Positions 1-8,898 of a DNA stretch of 64,000 bases are shown one piece after another. Each line of letters starts with the position of its first letter. Position 1 is the first letter of the stretch. The DNA comes from Planctomycetota bacterium (GTDB taxonomy: Bacteria > Planctomycetota > Phycisphaerae > SM23-33). The stretch is from contig JAKJER010000011.1 of NCBI GenBank assembly GCA_022705325.1, positions 86,534-150,533 of the forward strand, written 5' to 3'. A program made the position numbers and the translations under genes. The notes beneath the pieces are model-generated. The model did not search any database. It was not told the origin of the DNA and worked only from the letters and a program-made list of their open reading frames with translations.

Positions 1-735
1 GCGGGAGGCGCGGTGGTCGCTTTGGGGGAACTCGCGGTCCATGGTGACCTTGCCGGTCAGCAGTCCGCGCTCCAGCGGGCTGTAGACCACCACGCCCACG
101 TTGTGCTCGCGGCACCAGGGCAGCACGTCGGCCTCGATGTCGCGACGCAACATGCTGTAGGGCGGCTGGGCGCTGGCGAGCTGCGTTACCCGGCTCGCCG
201 CCTCCATGTCCGCCGCGCTCATGTTGCTCACGCCGGCTGCGCGGATCTTGCCCTGGTCTTTCAGCTTGTCCAGGGCCTCCATCGTCTCTTCCACGTCCGT
301 CTCCGGATCGCGCCAGTGGTACTGGTAGAGGTCGATGTGGTCCGTGCCCAGCCGCCGCAGGCTCTGCTCGCACTCCCACAGCACGCTCTTCTTGCGCCCG
401 TTGTGGACGATGGTTCGCACGTTGCCCTTGGCGTCTTGCGTCTGCCACGGGTTTCGCCCGTCGGGCGTGTCCCACCGCAGGCCGAACTTCGTCAGTACCT
501 GCACTTCGCTGCGCCCCACGCGCTCCAACAGCCGGGCGACGATCGTCTCGCTGTGTCCGAAGCCGTACACGGCCGCCGTGTCGATGGTCGTCATCCCGCA
601 CCGCACAGCCTCCGCCAGCGCGCCCAGCGAGTCCTGGTCGTCCTGCGGGCCCCACATCCACCCGCCGATGGCCCACGCGCCGAACGTCACCGCCGATATC
701 TCAACGCTGCTGTGTCCAAGCTGCCTGTATTTCAT
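1..735 (-). CDS. Aldo/keto reductase, 3' end cut by window edge
   Basis: NAD(P)H-dependent (alpha/beta)8-barrel oxidoreductase of the aldo/keto reductase family. The gene runs off the left edge, so only the first 245 codons are present. The translation begins MKYRQLGHSSVEIS and shows the family's N-terminal pattern (FGAWAIGGWMWG), the catalytic Asp and Tyr in DTAAVYG, the Lys in LTKFG and the active-site His in YQYHWRDP. A later segment, GVVVYSPLERGLLTG, is the usual cofactor-side loop. The start at 735 follows GAGGA at a good distance. The substrate cannot be told from sequence. It is transcribed in the same direction as larE, about 110 nt downstream of it. Confidence 0.9.
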   Translation of the reverse strand, partial: MKYRQLGHSSVEISAVTFGAWAIGGWMWGPQDDQDSLGALAEAVRCGMTTIDTAAVYGFGHSETIVARLLERVGRSEVQVLTKFGLRWDTPDGRNPWQTQDAKGNVRTIVHNGRKKSVLWECEQSLRRLGTDHIDLYQYHWRDPETDVEETMEALDKLKDQGKIRAAGVSNMSAADMEAASRVTQLASAQPPYSMLRRDIEADVLPWCREHNVGVVVYSPLERGLLTGKVTMDREFPQSDHRASR

Positions 736-798
736 GTGGTGGTCCTCTATCGAGATCGCAGGCTCAGCGAACTGCCCTTGATGCTCAACCCGTTTAGC

Positions 799-816
799 GG
801 CGGAGCTTGCTCCGCC
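799..816. repeat. 18-bp REP-like palindrome, copy 1
   Basis: GGCGGAGCTTGCTCCGCC is a perfect inverted repeat in the gap between larE and the aldo/keto reductase gene. A second palindrome with the same GGCGGA/TCCGCC arms lies 43 bp to the right. It could act as a short hairpin in the larE mRNA 3' end. Confidence 0.55.
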
Positions 817-848
817 CTGTCGTCCGATCGGGCGGGTGCGACGTGTCG

Positions 849-1715
849 CTACGGCGTCGGCGGAACGTGTTCCGCCCGCGCGCGGGCGCTGAGGGTTTCG
901 TTCATCGAGCCGCTGCGGAAGCCTTCGAGGTCGACGGTGACGTAGGTATAGCCGAGCTTCTTGAGGGCGGCGGCGATCTGCGGCCCGGCGGCCACCAGGC
1001 GGGGCAGGTCGGCGGGGGGCACTTCGACGCGGGCGACGGTGTCGTGGTCGCGGACGCGGCACTGCGCGAAGCCGAGGTCCTTGAGGACGTACTCGGCCTG
1101 CTCGATCCGCCCGAGGCGCTCGGGCGAGAGGAGCTGCCCGTAGGGCACGCGGCTGGCCAGGCAGGCCATCGCGGGCTTGTCCCAGGTGGGCAGGTCCAGG
1201 GCCCGCGAGATCTCGCGGATGTCGGCCTTGGTCAGTCCGGCCTGCATGAGCGGGTTGAGGATGCCCAGCTCTCGCCCGGCCTGGAGGCCCGGGCGGAAGT
1301 CGCCGGTGTCGTCGGCGTTTGCACCGCTGGCGACGGCTTTGAACTCCCGCTGGAAGGCCAGCTCCTTGAGCCGCCCGAACAGGTCGGTCTTGCAGTAGAA
1401 GCAGCGGTTGGCGGGGTTGGCGGCGTAGGCGGGGTTGGCCATCTCGTGCGTCTCAACCTCGACCAGCTCAGCCCCGATCCGCTCGGCCAGCCGCCGGCCT
1501 TCGTCGCGTTCGCGCCGGGCCAGGCTGGGCGAGACGCCCATCGCGGCCAGCACGTTGTCCGCGCCCAGCGCCCGCACGGCCAGCGCCAGCAGCAGCGTGC
1601 TGTCCACCCCGCCGGAGAAGGCCACCACCACGCTGCCCAGCTTGCGCAGCGAGGCCTCGCACGCCTGCCACTTGCGCCGCACGTCGTCGCTCACGTTCTT
1701 CGTCACGTCGTCCAT
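849..1715 (-). CDS. larE: LarE-type ATP-dependent sacrificial sulfur transferase
   Basis: A 288-aa PP-loop ATP pyrophosphatase. The family adenylates a carboxylated pyridinium precursor and inserts sulfur during synthesis of the nickel-pincer cofactor of lactate racemase-type enzymes. Visible motifs are the PP-loop SGGVDS (residues 34-39), CFYCK (Cys105, Cys108) and PAMACLASRVPYG, whose Cys185 lies in the CLASR motif that holds the sulfur-donor Cys in single-Cys LarE proteins. I chose ATG 1715, which has GGAG/GGGAG just upstream, over an in-frame TTG seven codons earlier. No larA, larB or larC is visible nearby, so its partner is elsewhere or it serves another sulfur transfer. The last residues are encoded by a REP-like palindrome. 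Confidence 0.85.
   Translation of the reverse strand: MDDVTKNVSDDVRRKWQACEASLRKLGSVVVAFSGGVDSTLLLALAVRALGADNVLAAMGVSPSLARRERDEGRRLAERIGAELVEVETHEMANPAYAANPANRCFYCKTDLFGRLKELAFQREFKAVASGANADDTGDFRPGLQAGRELGILNPLMQAGLTKADIREISRALDLPTWDKPAMACLASRVPYGQLLSPERLGRIEQAEYVLKDLGFAQCRVRDHDTVARVEVPPADLPRLVAAGPQIAAALKKLGYTYVTVDLEGFRSGSMNETLSARARAEHVPPTP
859..876. repeat. 18-bp REP-like palindrome, copy 2, inside the larE 3' end
   Basis: GGCGGAACGTGTTCCGCC has the same outer arms as the palindrome at 799-816 and differs in the centre. It lies within the last codons of larE and encodes part of the C-terminal AEHVPPTP, so the tail of that protein may be repeat-derived. Confidence 0.5.
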
Positions 1716-1785
1716 GTCGCTCCCGCTCCGCTTCAATACTACGCCGGGCCAAACGCGTCAGCCGACAGGGCATTGTAGGTTGTTG

Positions 1786-1908
1786 GGCCGCAGAGGCACA
1801 GAGGACACAGAGGGCTGAAAGACAAAAAGAACGCAAGAAGGCAACCTGGACGCCGCGCCCCTGGAGGAATCTTCCAGTGTCTGTGTTCCCTGTGCCACTG
1901 TGGCGGCC
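1786..1908. repeat. MITE-like imperfect inverted-repeat element
   Basis: A roughly 123-bp non-coding segment with long imperfect terminal inverted repeats. The left arm is GGCCGCAGAGGCACAGAGG and onward. The right arm, read on the other strand, is GGCCGCCACAGTGGCACAGG and onward, with about three quarters of positions matching over some 38 bp. It has no coding capacity, so it is a small palindromic repeat rather than an insertion sequence. It lies between larE and the exported hydrolase gene. Confidence 0.5.
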
Positions 1909-1920
1909 TCCCGCTTGCAA

Positions 1921-1955
1921 ATCGGCAATCGCCAATCGACAATCGTCAGTCGGCA
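1921..1955. repeat. Five tandem 7-mers, consensus NTCGNCA
   Basis: The units are ATCGGCA, ATCGCCA, ATCGACA, ATCGTCA and GTCGGCA, directly between the palindromic element and the ribosome binding site of the next gene. The variable fourth base of each unit makes a slipped-strand origin less obvious. Confidence 0.5.
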
Positions 1956-1971
1956 GCATCGGGAGATAACC

Positions 1972-4065
1972 ATGAACAAGCACATCCTACATCTCGGCTG
2001 GGTCGTCCTGATGGTTTCGCTTTCCGCCGCCGCGCCGCCGAAGCGCGATCCGTACCCGCCCCCCAGCGGTTCACCGGGCGACGAGATGATCCACAAGTAC
2101 CTCTCGCACCTGGCGACGAAGATGGAGGCCGACTGGCTGGTGGGCACGAAGGAGATCTTTGGGGAGGACGCGATCACCTCCCGCGAGGACTGGGAGAAGG
2201 CGCGGGTCGAGTGGAAGCGGGAGTACTTCCACATGCTCGGCCTGGACCCCATGCCGCCCAGGACCCCGCTCAATCCGACGATCACCGGCACGATCCAGCG
2301 CGACGGATACGTGGTGGACCTGCTGCACTTCCAGAGCCGCCCGCGCCTGTACGTCACCGCCAACCTGTACCGCCCGGCCAAGGTCAAGGCGGGCGAGCGC
2401 CTGCCCGCGTTGCTGTACGTGTGCGGGCACTCGGGCATGGGGCGCTCGGGCAACAAGACGGCCTACCAGTCGCACGGCATCTGGTTCGCCAAGCACGGCT
2501 ACGTCTGCCTGACGTTGGACTCGCTTCAGCTCGGCGAGATCGGCGCGACGCACCACGGCACGTATCGCTACGGGCGGTGGTGGTGGCACTCGCGCGGCTA
2601 CACGCCGGCCGGCGTGGAGTGCCTCAACGGCATGAGGGGTATCGACTACCTGATCAGCCGCGACGACGTCGACGCCTCGCGCATCGCCGTCACCGGCATC
2701 AGCGGCGGGGGGGCGGCGACGTTCTGGATCGCGGCCGCCGACGAGCGGGCCCGCATCGCCGTCCCCGTCAGCGGGATGGCCGACCTGGAGTGCTACGTCA
2801 ACCGCTGCGTCATCAACGGGCACTGCGACTGCATGTTCCTGTACAACACGTTTCAATGGCCGTGGACGCGGATCGCAGCCCTGATCGCCCCGCGGCCGCT
2901 GCTGCTGGCCAACAGCGACGCCGACCCGATCTTCCCCATGTACGCCAACGATCGGGTCATCAACCGGCTGGAGCGGGTCTACAGCCTGTTCGGCGCCAGC
3001 GGCGACGTGGACGCGTTAGTGAGCGTCGGCGGACACGCCTACCGCCAGGACCTGCGGGCGCAGATCTACCGGTTCATCAACACGCACCTCAAGAACGATC
3101 CCCGCCCCGTGACCGACAGCGAGGAAGACCTGGTCGAGAAGGAAGGCAACAAGAAGAAGTACCCCATCGAGCCGGAGAAGCTCCGTGTCTTCCCGCAGGA
3201 GTCGGACTTCCCCAAGGACGAGCTGAACACGACCATCGACGAGCACTTCGTGCCCGTGGCCAGCGTGCCCGCGCCGGCGGAAGGGAAGTTCGATGAATGG
3301 AAGGCCGGCCTTCAGGCCGAGTTGAAACGGATCGCGCTGCGCGGCTGGCCCCAGCGCGTCCCTGCCGGCAAGCCGTTGCCGTCGCCCACGAACGCGGCGG
3401 ATGAGCGTCTGGAGAGCCAAGAGCATGTCGAAGTGCGAATCAGGCGGACCGACCCGGGCGCCGCGGCGGGGAAGGAAGGCGCCCAGTCGATCCAGGCGGT
3501 GAAGATCGAGCGGATCGTGCTGGTAGTGACGGGCGAGGGGGCCTTCGAGAGACCGAGCGAGTGGGTGCGCAGCCTCTGTCGGCCAGGCGACGCCGTGTAC
3601 CTGCTGGCACCCCGCGGTGTGGGGGCCACGCGGTGGACGCGGAAGAACCCGCCGAACTACGTTGAGCGGTCTCACGCGCTCCTGGGAAGGACCGTAGACA
3701 CGGGACGCGTATGGGACGTGGCGGCGACAGCCCGCTGCCTTCGCGCTCGACATCCAGGCGAGTTGCCGGTCGTCGCATTCGGCGAAGGGTCCGACGCCCT
3801 GTTGGCCGCCTACGCCGGGCTGTGGGAGCCTGAGATCGTCGAGGTTATTCTCCGCAACCCGCCCCTCAGCCACATGGACCCGGCCGCCCCGCAGTTCCTG
3901 AACATCCTCCGCGTCTGCGACGTGCCGGACATGCTGGGGATGCTGGCGCCCAGGCCCCTGACGATCTATCACGCCAAGGGCCAGGATTGGGCGAAGGTCG
4001 CCAAGATCTACGCCGCCGCCGGGGCGGCTGACAAGCTCAAGCTGCACGCGTTGCCCGTGGAGTGA
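1972..4065 (+). CDS. Exported alpha/beta hydrolase (acetyl xylan esterase-like)
   Basis: A 697-aa secreted hydrolase. It has an N-terminal signal peptide (MNKHILHLGWVVLMVSLSAAA). The first ~400 residues form an alpha/beta-hydrolase domain: an oxyanion-hole region at VCGHSGMG, the nucleophile elbow in GISGGGAA and the acid region at NSDADPIFPM, as in the acetyl-xylan-esterase/Abhydrolase_7 group often annotated in planctomycetes. The C-terminal ~250 residues look like a second, degenerate hydrolase domain (FGEGSDALLAAYAG, LTIYHAKGQDW). ATG 1972 is preceded by GGGAGATAACC; the frame is open further upstream only through repeat sequence. A role in deacetylating plant or algal polysaccharide outside the cytoplasm is inferred. 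It converges on the HzsA-related gene, 15 bp away. Confidence 0.8.
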   Translation: MNKHILHLGWVVLMVSLSAAAPPKRDPYPPPSGSPGDEMIHKYLSHLATKMEADWLVGTKEIFGEDAITSREDWEKARVEWKREYFHMLGLDPMPPRTPLNPTITGTIQRDGYVVDLLHFQSRPRLYVTANLYRPAKVKAGERLPALLYVCGHSGMGRSGNKTAYQSHGIWFAKHGYVCLTLDSLQLGEIGATHHGTYRYGRWWWHSRGYTPAGVECLNGMRGIDYLISRDDVDASRIAVTGISGGGAATFWIAAADERARIAVPVSGMADLECYVNRCVINGHCDCMFLYNTFQWPWTRIAALIAPRPLLLANSDADPIFPMYANDRVINRLERVYSLFGASGDVDALVSVGGHAYRQDLRAQIYRFINTHLKNDPRPVTDSEEDLVEKEGNKKKYPIEPEKLRVFPQESDFPKDELNTTIDEHFVPVASVPAPAEGKFDEWKAGLQAELKRIALRGWPQRVPAGKPLPSPTNAADERLESQEHVEVRIRRTDPGAAAGKEGAQSIQAVKIERIVLVVTGEGAFERPSEWVRSLCRPGDAVYLLAPRGVGATRWTRKNPPNYVERSHALLGRTVDTGRVWDVAATARCLRARHPGELPVVAFGEGSDALLAAYAGLWEPEIVEVILRNPPLSHMDPAAPQFLNILRVCDVPDMLGMLAPRPLTIYHAKGQDWAKVAKIYAAAGAADKLKLHALPVE

Positions 4066-4080
4066 GCCGGGCGGTTCGGC

Positions 4081-7000
4081 CTATTTCGCCGCCACCTTGT
4101 GGTCGGCGGGGATCATGACCACCCGGAAGCCGACGTCGTGGACGGCCTGCCACGGCTGATACGCCAGGCGCGCGGCGGATCGGGCCCAGGCGGGCTTGTC
4201 CGCCCAGCTTCCTCCGCGGGCCACCCGCAGGCCGTTGCCCTGGGCATCCTCTCGCCCGTCCGAGTCGCGGTAGGGATACGGGCGGTAGAGCGACTGCGTC
4301 CACTCCCACACGTTGCCATGCATGTCGCACAGGCCGAAGGCGTTCGGGGCGTACTTGCCCACCGCGGCTGTGATCTTCTCACCGTCGTTCCAGCGGTCCT
4401 CGCGCGGCAGGAACGCCTGGAAGGGGCTCGGGTTGCTGACCGGCTGGGGGTTGACGCCCTTGACGGCCAGCAGCCTGATCGACGCGTCGGCCAGGTTGGC
4501 CAGGCGCGAGAAGTCGGCGTCGATCCGGCCGTACGACATCGGCGTGTCCGTGCCGGCGCGGCAGGCCCACTCCCACTGGGCTTCGGTAGGCAGGACGAAG
4601 GTCTTGCCGGTCCGCTCGCTCAGCCAGCGGCAGTACGCCATGGCCTGCCGCCACGAGATGCGGATGACCGGCTGGGTCGGCCCGTTGGCGGGATAGCCCG
4701 GGCTGTTGTGATCTTTGTGCTGCTGGTCGATGAAGCGGCTGTCGTGGCTCGCATCGAAAAGGGCGTACTGGGCGTTGGTGATTTCGAGCTTGCCCATGTA
4801 GAACGGCTTGTCGATGCGTACGCGGCAGGGGGGCTGCTCGTCGGCCCAGCCGGCCGGGTCGCCCATGACGAACTCGCCCGCGGGTACGAGGACCATCTCA
4901 AGCTTGAGGCCCTCGCCCAGATCGACGCTCAGGGCCGCCGTGCCGGCGGCCGCCTGTCGCTGGCGGGCCTGGGCGGCGTCGAAGGGCCAGGAGGCCGCCT
5001 TGATCTGCGGGGCGGGCGGCTGGGCCTGCGGGGCGGGCTTGACGAAGGCGGGCGGCTGTACCGGCGAGGCGACCTGTTCGGGGTCTTCGCTGATGCCGGC
5101 GTACTTGGTCCGCATGGCCAGCCGCCTGTCGTGCACGTCGCCGCTGAGTGGGCGGCACTCCTGCCAGGAGCCGCGGTCGGGGCAGTTGAGATCGATCCAG
5201 GTGAACAGGCGGTCCCAGGCCTCGGCGTCGAGCTGGACGTTATGATGGCCCCTGCGGAGCATTCGGACCACCGGGCTGGTCGAGACGTGCCAGTCCATCG
5301 GCACCTGGAGGTGATAATCGCTCTCGGGCCCGGGGCGGCGGACGTAGGGGTGCAGCGCCAGGTACGACGACGTGAAGCCGCTGGAGCCAGGCTTGTCCTT
5401 GCGGGCGAAGTCCGGGACCGTCCGCCCGTCGGCCCGCTTCTGCCCGTCGTGGCAGCCGACGCAGTAGCGGTCCAGCACGGGCTGGACCTCGCGGATGAAG
5501 CTGAACCCCCGGGCCTGGCCTCGCCAGGGGGCGATCTCCGCGGGCTCGGCGTAGGCAGCCAGCGTCGCCTTCACCGGCGCGCCCTGGTTCTGCGATTCGT
5601 GGCAGCCGATGCAGGAGAGGACCTCGCCCGGCATGGCCGTCAGCCAACTCCGCATGACCTGGACGGCGGCGCCCTGCTCGTCGAGCGGCTGGAGGCAGAT
5701 GGGGGTGTTGGCCGGCACGCGGAAGAAGACCGACCCGTCCTCCTGGATGGGCACGGTGCCCAGGATGCGGCGCACGTCCCAGGGGCCCTCCTGGCCGACG
5801 ATGGCGTGGCCGCCCGTGTTGTTGTAGGCGTAGTGAAACTCGCTGAGGCGCAGGGCCTTGACCGTGCCCCTGGGCACGCCGCGCAGTCCGGGCCCGCTGT
5901 AGATGTCCGTGATGTACACCAGGGCGTCCTTGCGCGTCGGATCGACGCGATTGGGGATGACCGGCGGGCGGGGCGTCTTGCGGAAGGGGACCGGCTCGAA
6001 GATCACGTGGTCCGCCTCTTCCCGCAGCAGCAGGAGGTTGTCGAACACGTCCGCCAGGTACAGGCCCCAGCGGCCCTTGGACGTCATCTGGCAGGAGACC
6101 AGGAAGTACTTGTCGCTGAGGGGATAGGGATGGAGGAACTTGGGCCAACTCCCGTTGACCAGGCCGTCGGCGATGCGGGGCTCGACCGGCTGGCCGTAGC
6201 CGGGAATCCGCTGGATGACGCCGTCGGCCTCGCGACGACCCTTGGCGGCGTCGAAGAGCACCAGCTCGCCCATCCGCGGCACGCCGTGGTGCCCGCTGAT
6301 GACGCCGACGAACTTGCTGGAGTCGCCCGGGATCGGGCGGGCGTAGAACAGCGAGTTGGGCCAGTACGAGTTGCTGCCGTAGTACTCCATCTGCTGCGTG
6401 CCGTCGGGGTTCATGCTGAACAGGACGCGGGTGAAGTAGTGCGGCGTGTCGCTGTACTCCCAGCGGGTGTACATCACACGTCCGCTGGGCAGGACGGTGG
6501 GGCACCAGTTGTGGTCCTGGTCGAAGCAGAGCTGGCGGACGTTCTGCCCGTCGGCGTCGGCCAGGAACAGGTTGGCCACCTGGGTCTTGCCGCCCACGCA
6601 GGGCACGCCGTGGAAGCACGCGGTGGAAGCGAAGATCACCTTGCCGCTGGGCAGGTAGCACGGGTCGTAGTTGTCGGCTTCGGCGATCAGGCCTGTGGTG
6701 ATCTGGCGGAGGTTCTTCCCGTCGGCGCCGATCTCGAAGATCTGCCATCGCCCGTTGTCGCCGGTGGAGGAGAACATCATCTTCCCGGCGTCGAAATCGA
6801 GATCGACGTCGCCGACGAACTTGCCTTCTCGCTTATAGAGCGTGGTCAGCCGGCCCTGCGGCGAGACGGGGGAGAGGACGGCGATCTCGTCGTCGAATCC
6901 GTTCTTGCCCAGGGCGCAGTTGCCCTGCCAGTTCTGGGGCAGGCCCAGCTTGGGCGACTTGGCGGGGCGGCGGACCACCAGCAGCTTGTCGAAGTCCAGC

Positions 7001-7863
7001 AGGGGATTGGCCAGCAGGGCTTCCTGTCGCAGCGACCCGAACGCCACGGCCACCTGCTCGGGGCCTCCGGCGGCCTTGCGCTCCAGTTCCTCCAGGCGCC
7101 GCAGGTACTCCGGGCCCTTGGGATACCTGGGCCCGAAGGTGGCCGTCAGGTCCTGGATCGCGCGGCGGAGGGGCGCAAACTCGACCGTTGGCGGGGGCGC
7201 AGCCTCGCCGGCATAGACCGCCTTCGGCTTGGCGGCTTTGGCGGCGGGCTTGTTGTTCTTGGCCTTCTTGTCGTCCCGTTTGCCGGCGCGCGGGGCGGCG
7301 GCGCCCGGGGCGGGCGCTGCCGCCGGAGCGGTCGGGTCGGGCGGAACCAGCGAGAAGTAGAACCCGCAGCGGCCTCCCCGGTTGTAGATCTTGATCAGCA
7401 GGCGGTTCTCGCCCTCTTTCAGCTCCAGTTTTGCCGCCGTGCCGCCCGTCAGACTCCCGGACTTCTCGAGGGAGAGCACCTTCTGGTTGTTGAGCCAGAC
7501 GACGATGCCATCGTCGTGGCCGAAGTACCCGTCGATGGTCCGGGCGGAGTCGGCCCGGATGGTGCGGTAGAGGTAGACGGCCGTGTTGTTTGTCGCGCGG
7601 AGCGAATGGCTCTTGCCGTCTGCGTATTCCGGCCGGGCGGTCCATCGCATCGAGCCGCAGGGCTTGTCGAGGTCCACGCCCTGCTCGGGCGCGAAGGCCT
7701 CGCTGAACGCGATCTTCCCGTTCGAGGGGCGGAACGGGCCGATCTCGTGCCAGACCCCCGCCTGTTCCGTTCGCCCCGGCTTGTCGGAAGGAGAGTTGGC
7801 CGCAAAGGTCGCCGCCGTCGCCAGCAGCAACAGGCCCGTGATCAGGAATCGTCTTGTCGTCAT
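4081..7863 (-). CDS. HzsA-related dihaem protein fused to SUMF1 domain
   Basis: A 1260-aa exported protein starting MTTRRFLITGLLLLATAATFA. After the signal peptide come a beta-sandwich, PA14/sugar-binding-like domain (~40-170), a low-complexity Ala/Lys/Pro linker (~175-220), a TolB/WD-like propeller region and two c-type haem motifs, CIGCH and CVGCH. This resembles the hydrazine-synthase-alpha-related family common in planctomycetes. The last ~270 residues are a SUMF1/formylglycine-enzyme-type domain (VLVPAGEFVMGD, MHGNVWEWTQS, ARGGSWADKP, DVGFRVVM). The domain lacks the two active-site Cys of true sulfatase-activating enzymes. Real hydrazine synthesis is not implied: no hzsB or hzsC is present. 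Likely a periplasmic or surface redox protein. Confidence 0.8.
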   Translation of the reverse strand: MTTRRFLITGLLLLATAATFAANSPSDKPGRTEQAGVWHEIGPFRPSNGKIAFSEAFAPEQGVDLDKPCGSMRWTARPEYADGKSHSLRATNNTAVYLYRTIRADSARTIDGYFGHDDGIVVWLNNQKVLSLEKSGSLTGGTAAKLELKEGENRLLIKIYNRGGRCGFYFSLVPPDPTAPAAAPAPGAAAPRAGKRDDKKAKNNKPAAKAAKPKAVYAGEAAPPPTVEFAPLRRAIQDLTATFGPRYPKGPEYLRRLEELERKAAGGPEQVAVAFGSLRQEALLANPLLDFDKLLVVRRPAKSPKLGLPQNWQGNCALGKNGFDDEIAVLSPVSPQGRLTTLYKREGKFVGDVDLDFDAGKMMFSSTGDNGRWQIFEIGADGKNLRQITTGLIAEADNYDPCYLPSGKVIFASTACFHGVPCVGGKTQVANLFLADADGQNVRQLCFDQDHNWCPTVLPSGRVMYTRWEYSDTPHYFTRVLFSMNPDGTQQMEYYGSNSYWPNSLFYARPIPGDSSKFVGVISGHHGVPRMGELVLFDAAKGRREADGVIQRIPGYGQPVEPRIADGLVNGSWPKFLHPYPLSDKYFLVSCQMTSKGRWGLYLADVFDNLLLLREEADHVIFEPVPFRKTPRPPVIPNRVDPTRKDALVYITDIYSGPGLRGVPRGTVKALRLSEFHYAYNNTGGHAIVGQEGPWDVRRILGTVPIQEDGSVFFRVPANTPICLQPLDEQGAAVQVMRSWLTAMPGEVLSCIGCHESQNQGAPVKATLAAYAEPAEIAPWRGQARGFSFIREVQPVLDRYCVGCHDGQKRADGRTVPDFARKDKPGSSGFTSSYLALHPYVRRPGPESDYHLQVPMDWHVSTSPVVRMLRRGHHNVQLDAEAWDRLFTWIDLNCPDRGSWQECRPLSGDVHDRRLAMRTKYAGISEDPEQVASPVQPPAFVKPAPQAQPPAPQIKAASWPFDAAQARQRQAAAGTAALSVDLGEGLKLEMVLVPAGEFVMGDPAGWADEQPPCRVRIDKPFYMGKLEITNAQYALFDASHDSRFIDQQHKDHNSPGYPANGPTQPVIRISWRQAMAYCRWLSERTGKTFVLPTEAQWEWACRAGTDTPMSYGRIDADFSRLANLADASIRLLAVKGVNPQPVSNPSPFQAFLPREDRWNDGEKITAAVGKYAPNAFGLCDMHGNVWEWTQSLYRPYPYRDSDGREDAQGNGLRVARGGSWADKPAWARSAARLAYQPWQAVHDVGFRVVMIPADHKVAAK

Positions 7864-8041
7864 AGCCTGGCTCGCCTTATGAAGTCACTCTTGGGCCCGT
7901 GTTTGTCGCGAGCCCGCGTCACGCGATGATTCTCTCCGCGTAATGATGAGATAAGCGTGAGTCCTGCCCGGAGATATCGCAGGGCCTCATGTATGGGAGA
8001 ACGTCAGGGATCGGTTCCTATGGCCCGCAAGCGCCGCATCG

Positions 8042-8872
8042 CTACGGTTGGGTCCCCCTGGCCAACGCGAGCAGGCGGGCGAGGCGGTCGCCCAAGCCCT
8101 GGGCGATGAGTTCGTCCATCTTTTCGGCCGGGTAGAAGACCTCCAGCATGATGGTGCCGGTGTAGCCGATAGCGGCCAGTTGCCGGCCCATGCGGTCCAT
8201 GTCGATGGTGCCGTAGGTGGGCATCTCGTGGCTGTCGCTTTGGCTGTCGTTGTCGCTGAGGTGGAGATAGATCATCTGTCCGGCGGTGCGATCCACGGCG
8301 TCGGCGACGTCGCCGACCATGTGGGCGTGCCCGGTGTCGAAGCACATGCCCGTGCAGGGCGCGTTGACCCGGCGGAGGATGTCGGCCAGTTCGCCCACGT
8401 CCCATCCGACGGGGTGGTAGGGGGGCAGGTTCTCGAAGGCGTACCGGACGCCGCGGGCCTTTCCGAACTCGCCCAGTTCGCGGATGGACCGCTCGAGCTG
8501 GCTGACGCGGACGGCCCGCTCCTCGTCGCTGACGCCCTCGTGGCGGATAGTCGAGCAGTGGACCACCACCAGCGACCCGCCCAGGGCCAGGGCCAACTCT
8601 CCCTCTGACTTGTAGGTCTCCACGGCGAACAGCCGGGCCTGCTCGTCGGGGGCGGAAGGATCGTATTCCTCACCGAACACGCCGTGGAGACTGTCGCAGG
8701 GCATCCGGCAGGCACGGATGGTGTCGATCATGTCCTGGCGGGTGATGGAGGCGTGCTGGTTGCGGTAGGCCTGGACGCTTGTGCAGCCCAGGCGGCGCAG
8801 ACAGGGCAGCCAGCGATCGGGAGGGAAGTCTTTAAACCCGATCGGCGCCACCGTTCCTAGCTGAATCGTCAA
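8042..8872 (-). CDS. Sugar phosphate isomerase/epimerase family TIM-barrel protein
   Basis: A 276-aa cytosolic protein of the xylose-isomerase-like TIM-barrel superfamily (AP endonuclease 2 fold). Metal-binding positions expected in the family can be seen as His in VVVHCST, Glu in YAFENLP, Asp/His in CFDTGHAHM, His in YLHLSDN and a C-terminal Glu in IMLEVFYP. This pattern fits a divalent-metal-dependent sugar isomerase or epimerase. The substrate is not identifiable. The gene stands alone, about 180 bp beyond the HzsA-related gene start, and does not share an evident operon. Confidence 0.85.
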   Translation of the reverse strand: MTIQLGTVAPIGFKDFPPDRWLPCLRRLGCTSVQAYRNQHASITRQDMIDTIRACRMPCDSLHGVFGEEYDPSAPDEQARLFAVETYKSEGELALALGGSLVVVHCSTIRHEGVSDEERAVRVSQLERSIRELGEFGKARGVRYAFENLPPYHPVGWDVGELADILRRVNAPCTGMCFDTGHAHMVGDVADAVDRTAGQMIYLHLSDNDSQSDSHEMPTYGTIDMDRMGRQLAAIGYTGTIMLEVFYPAEKMDELIAQGLGDRLARLLALARGTQP

Positions 8873-8898
8873 TGCGGTCTCTCCGGTAACCGCCGCCT

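Noticed and set aside
4081..7863. A true hydrazine synthase or sulfatase-activating enzyme
   Set aside because: There are no hzsB or hzsC genes, and the SUMF1 domain lacks the Cys pair of formylglycine-generating enzymes.
4099..7929. A 1276-aa open frame on the plus strand opposite the HzsA-related/SUMF1 gene
   Set aside because: The product is a low-complexity Ala/Gly/Arg/Val-rich chain without domain patterns. It is the antisense shadow of a very GC-rich gene, as are similar long frames at 9037-12345 and 22184-24040.
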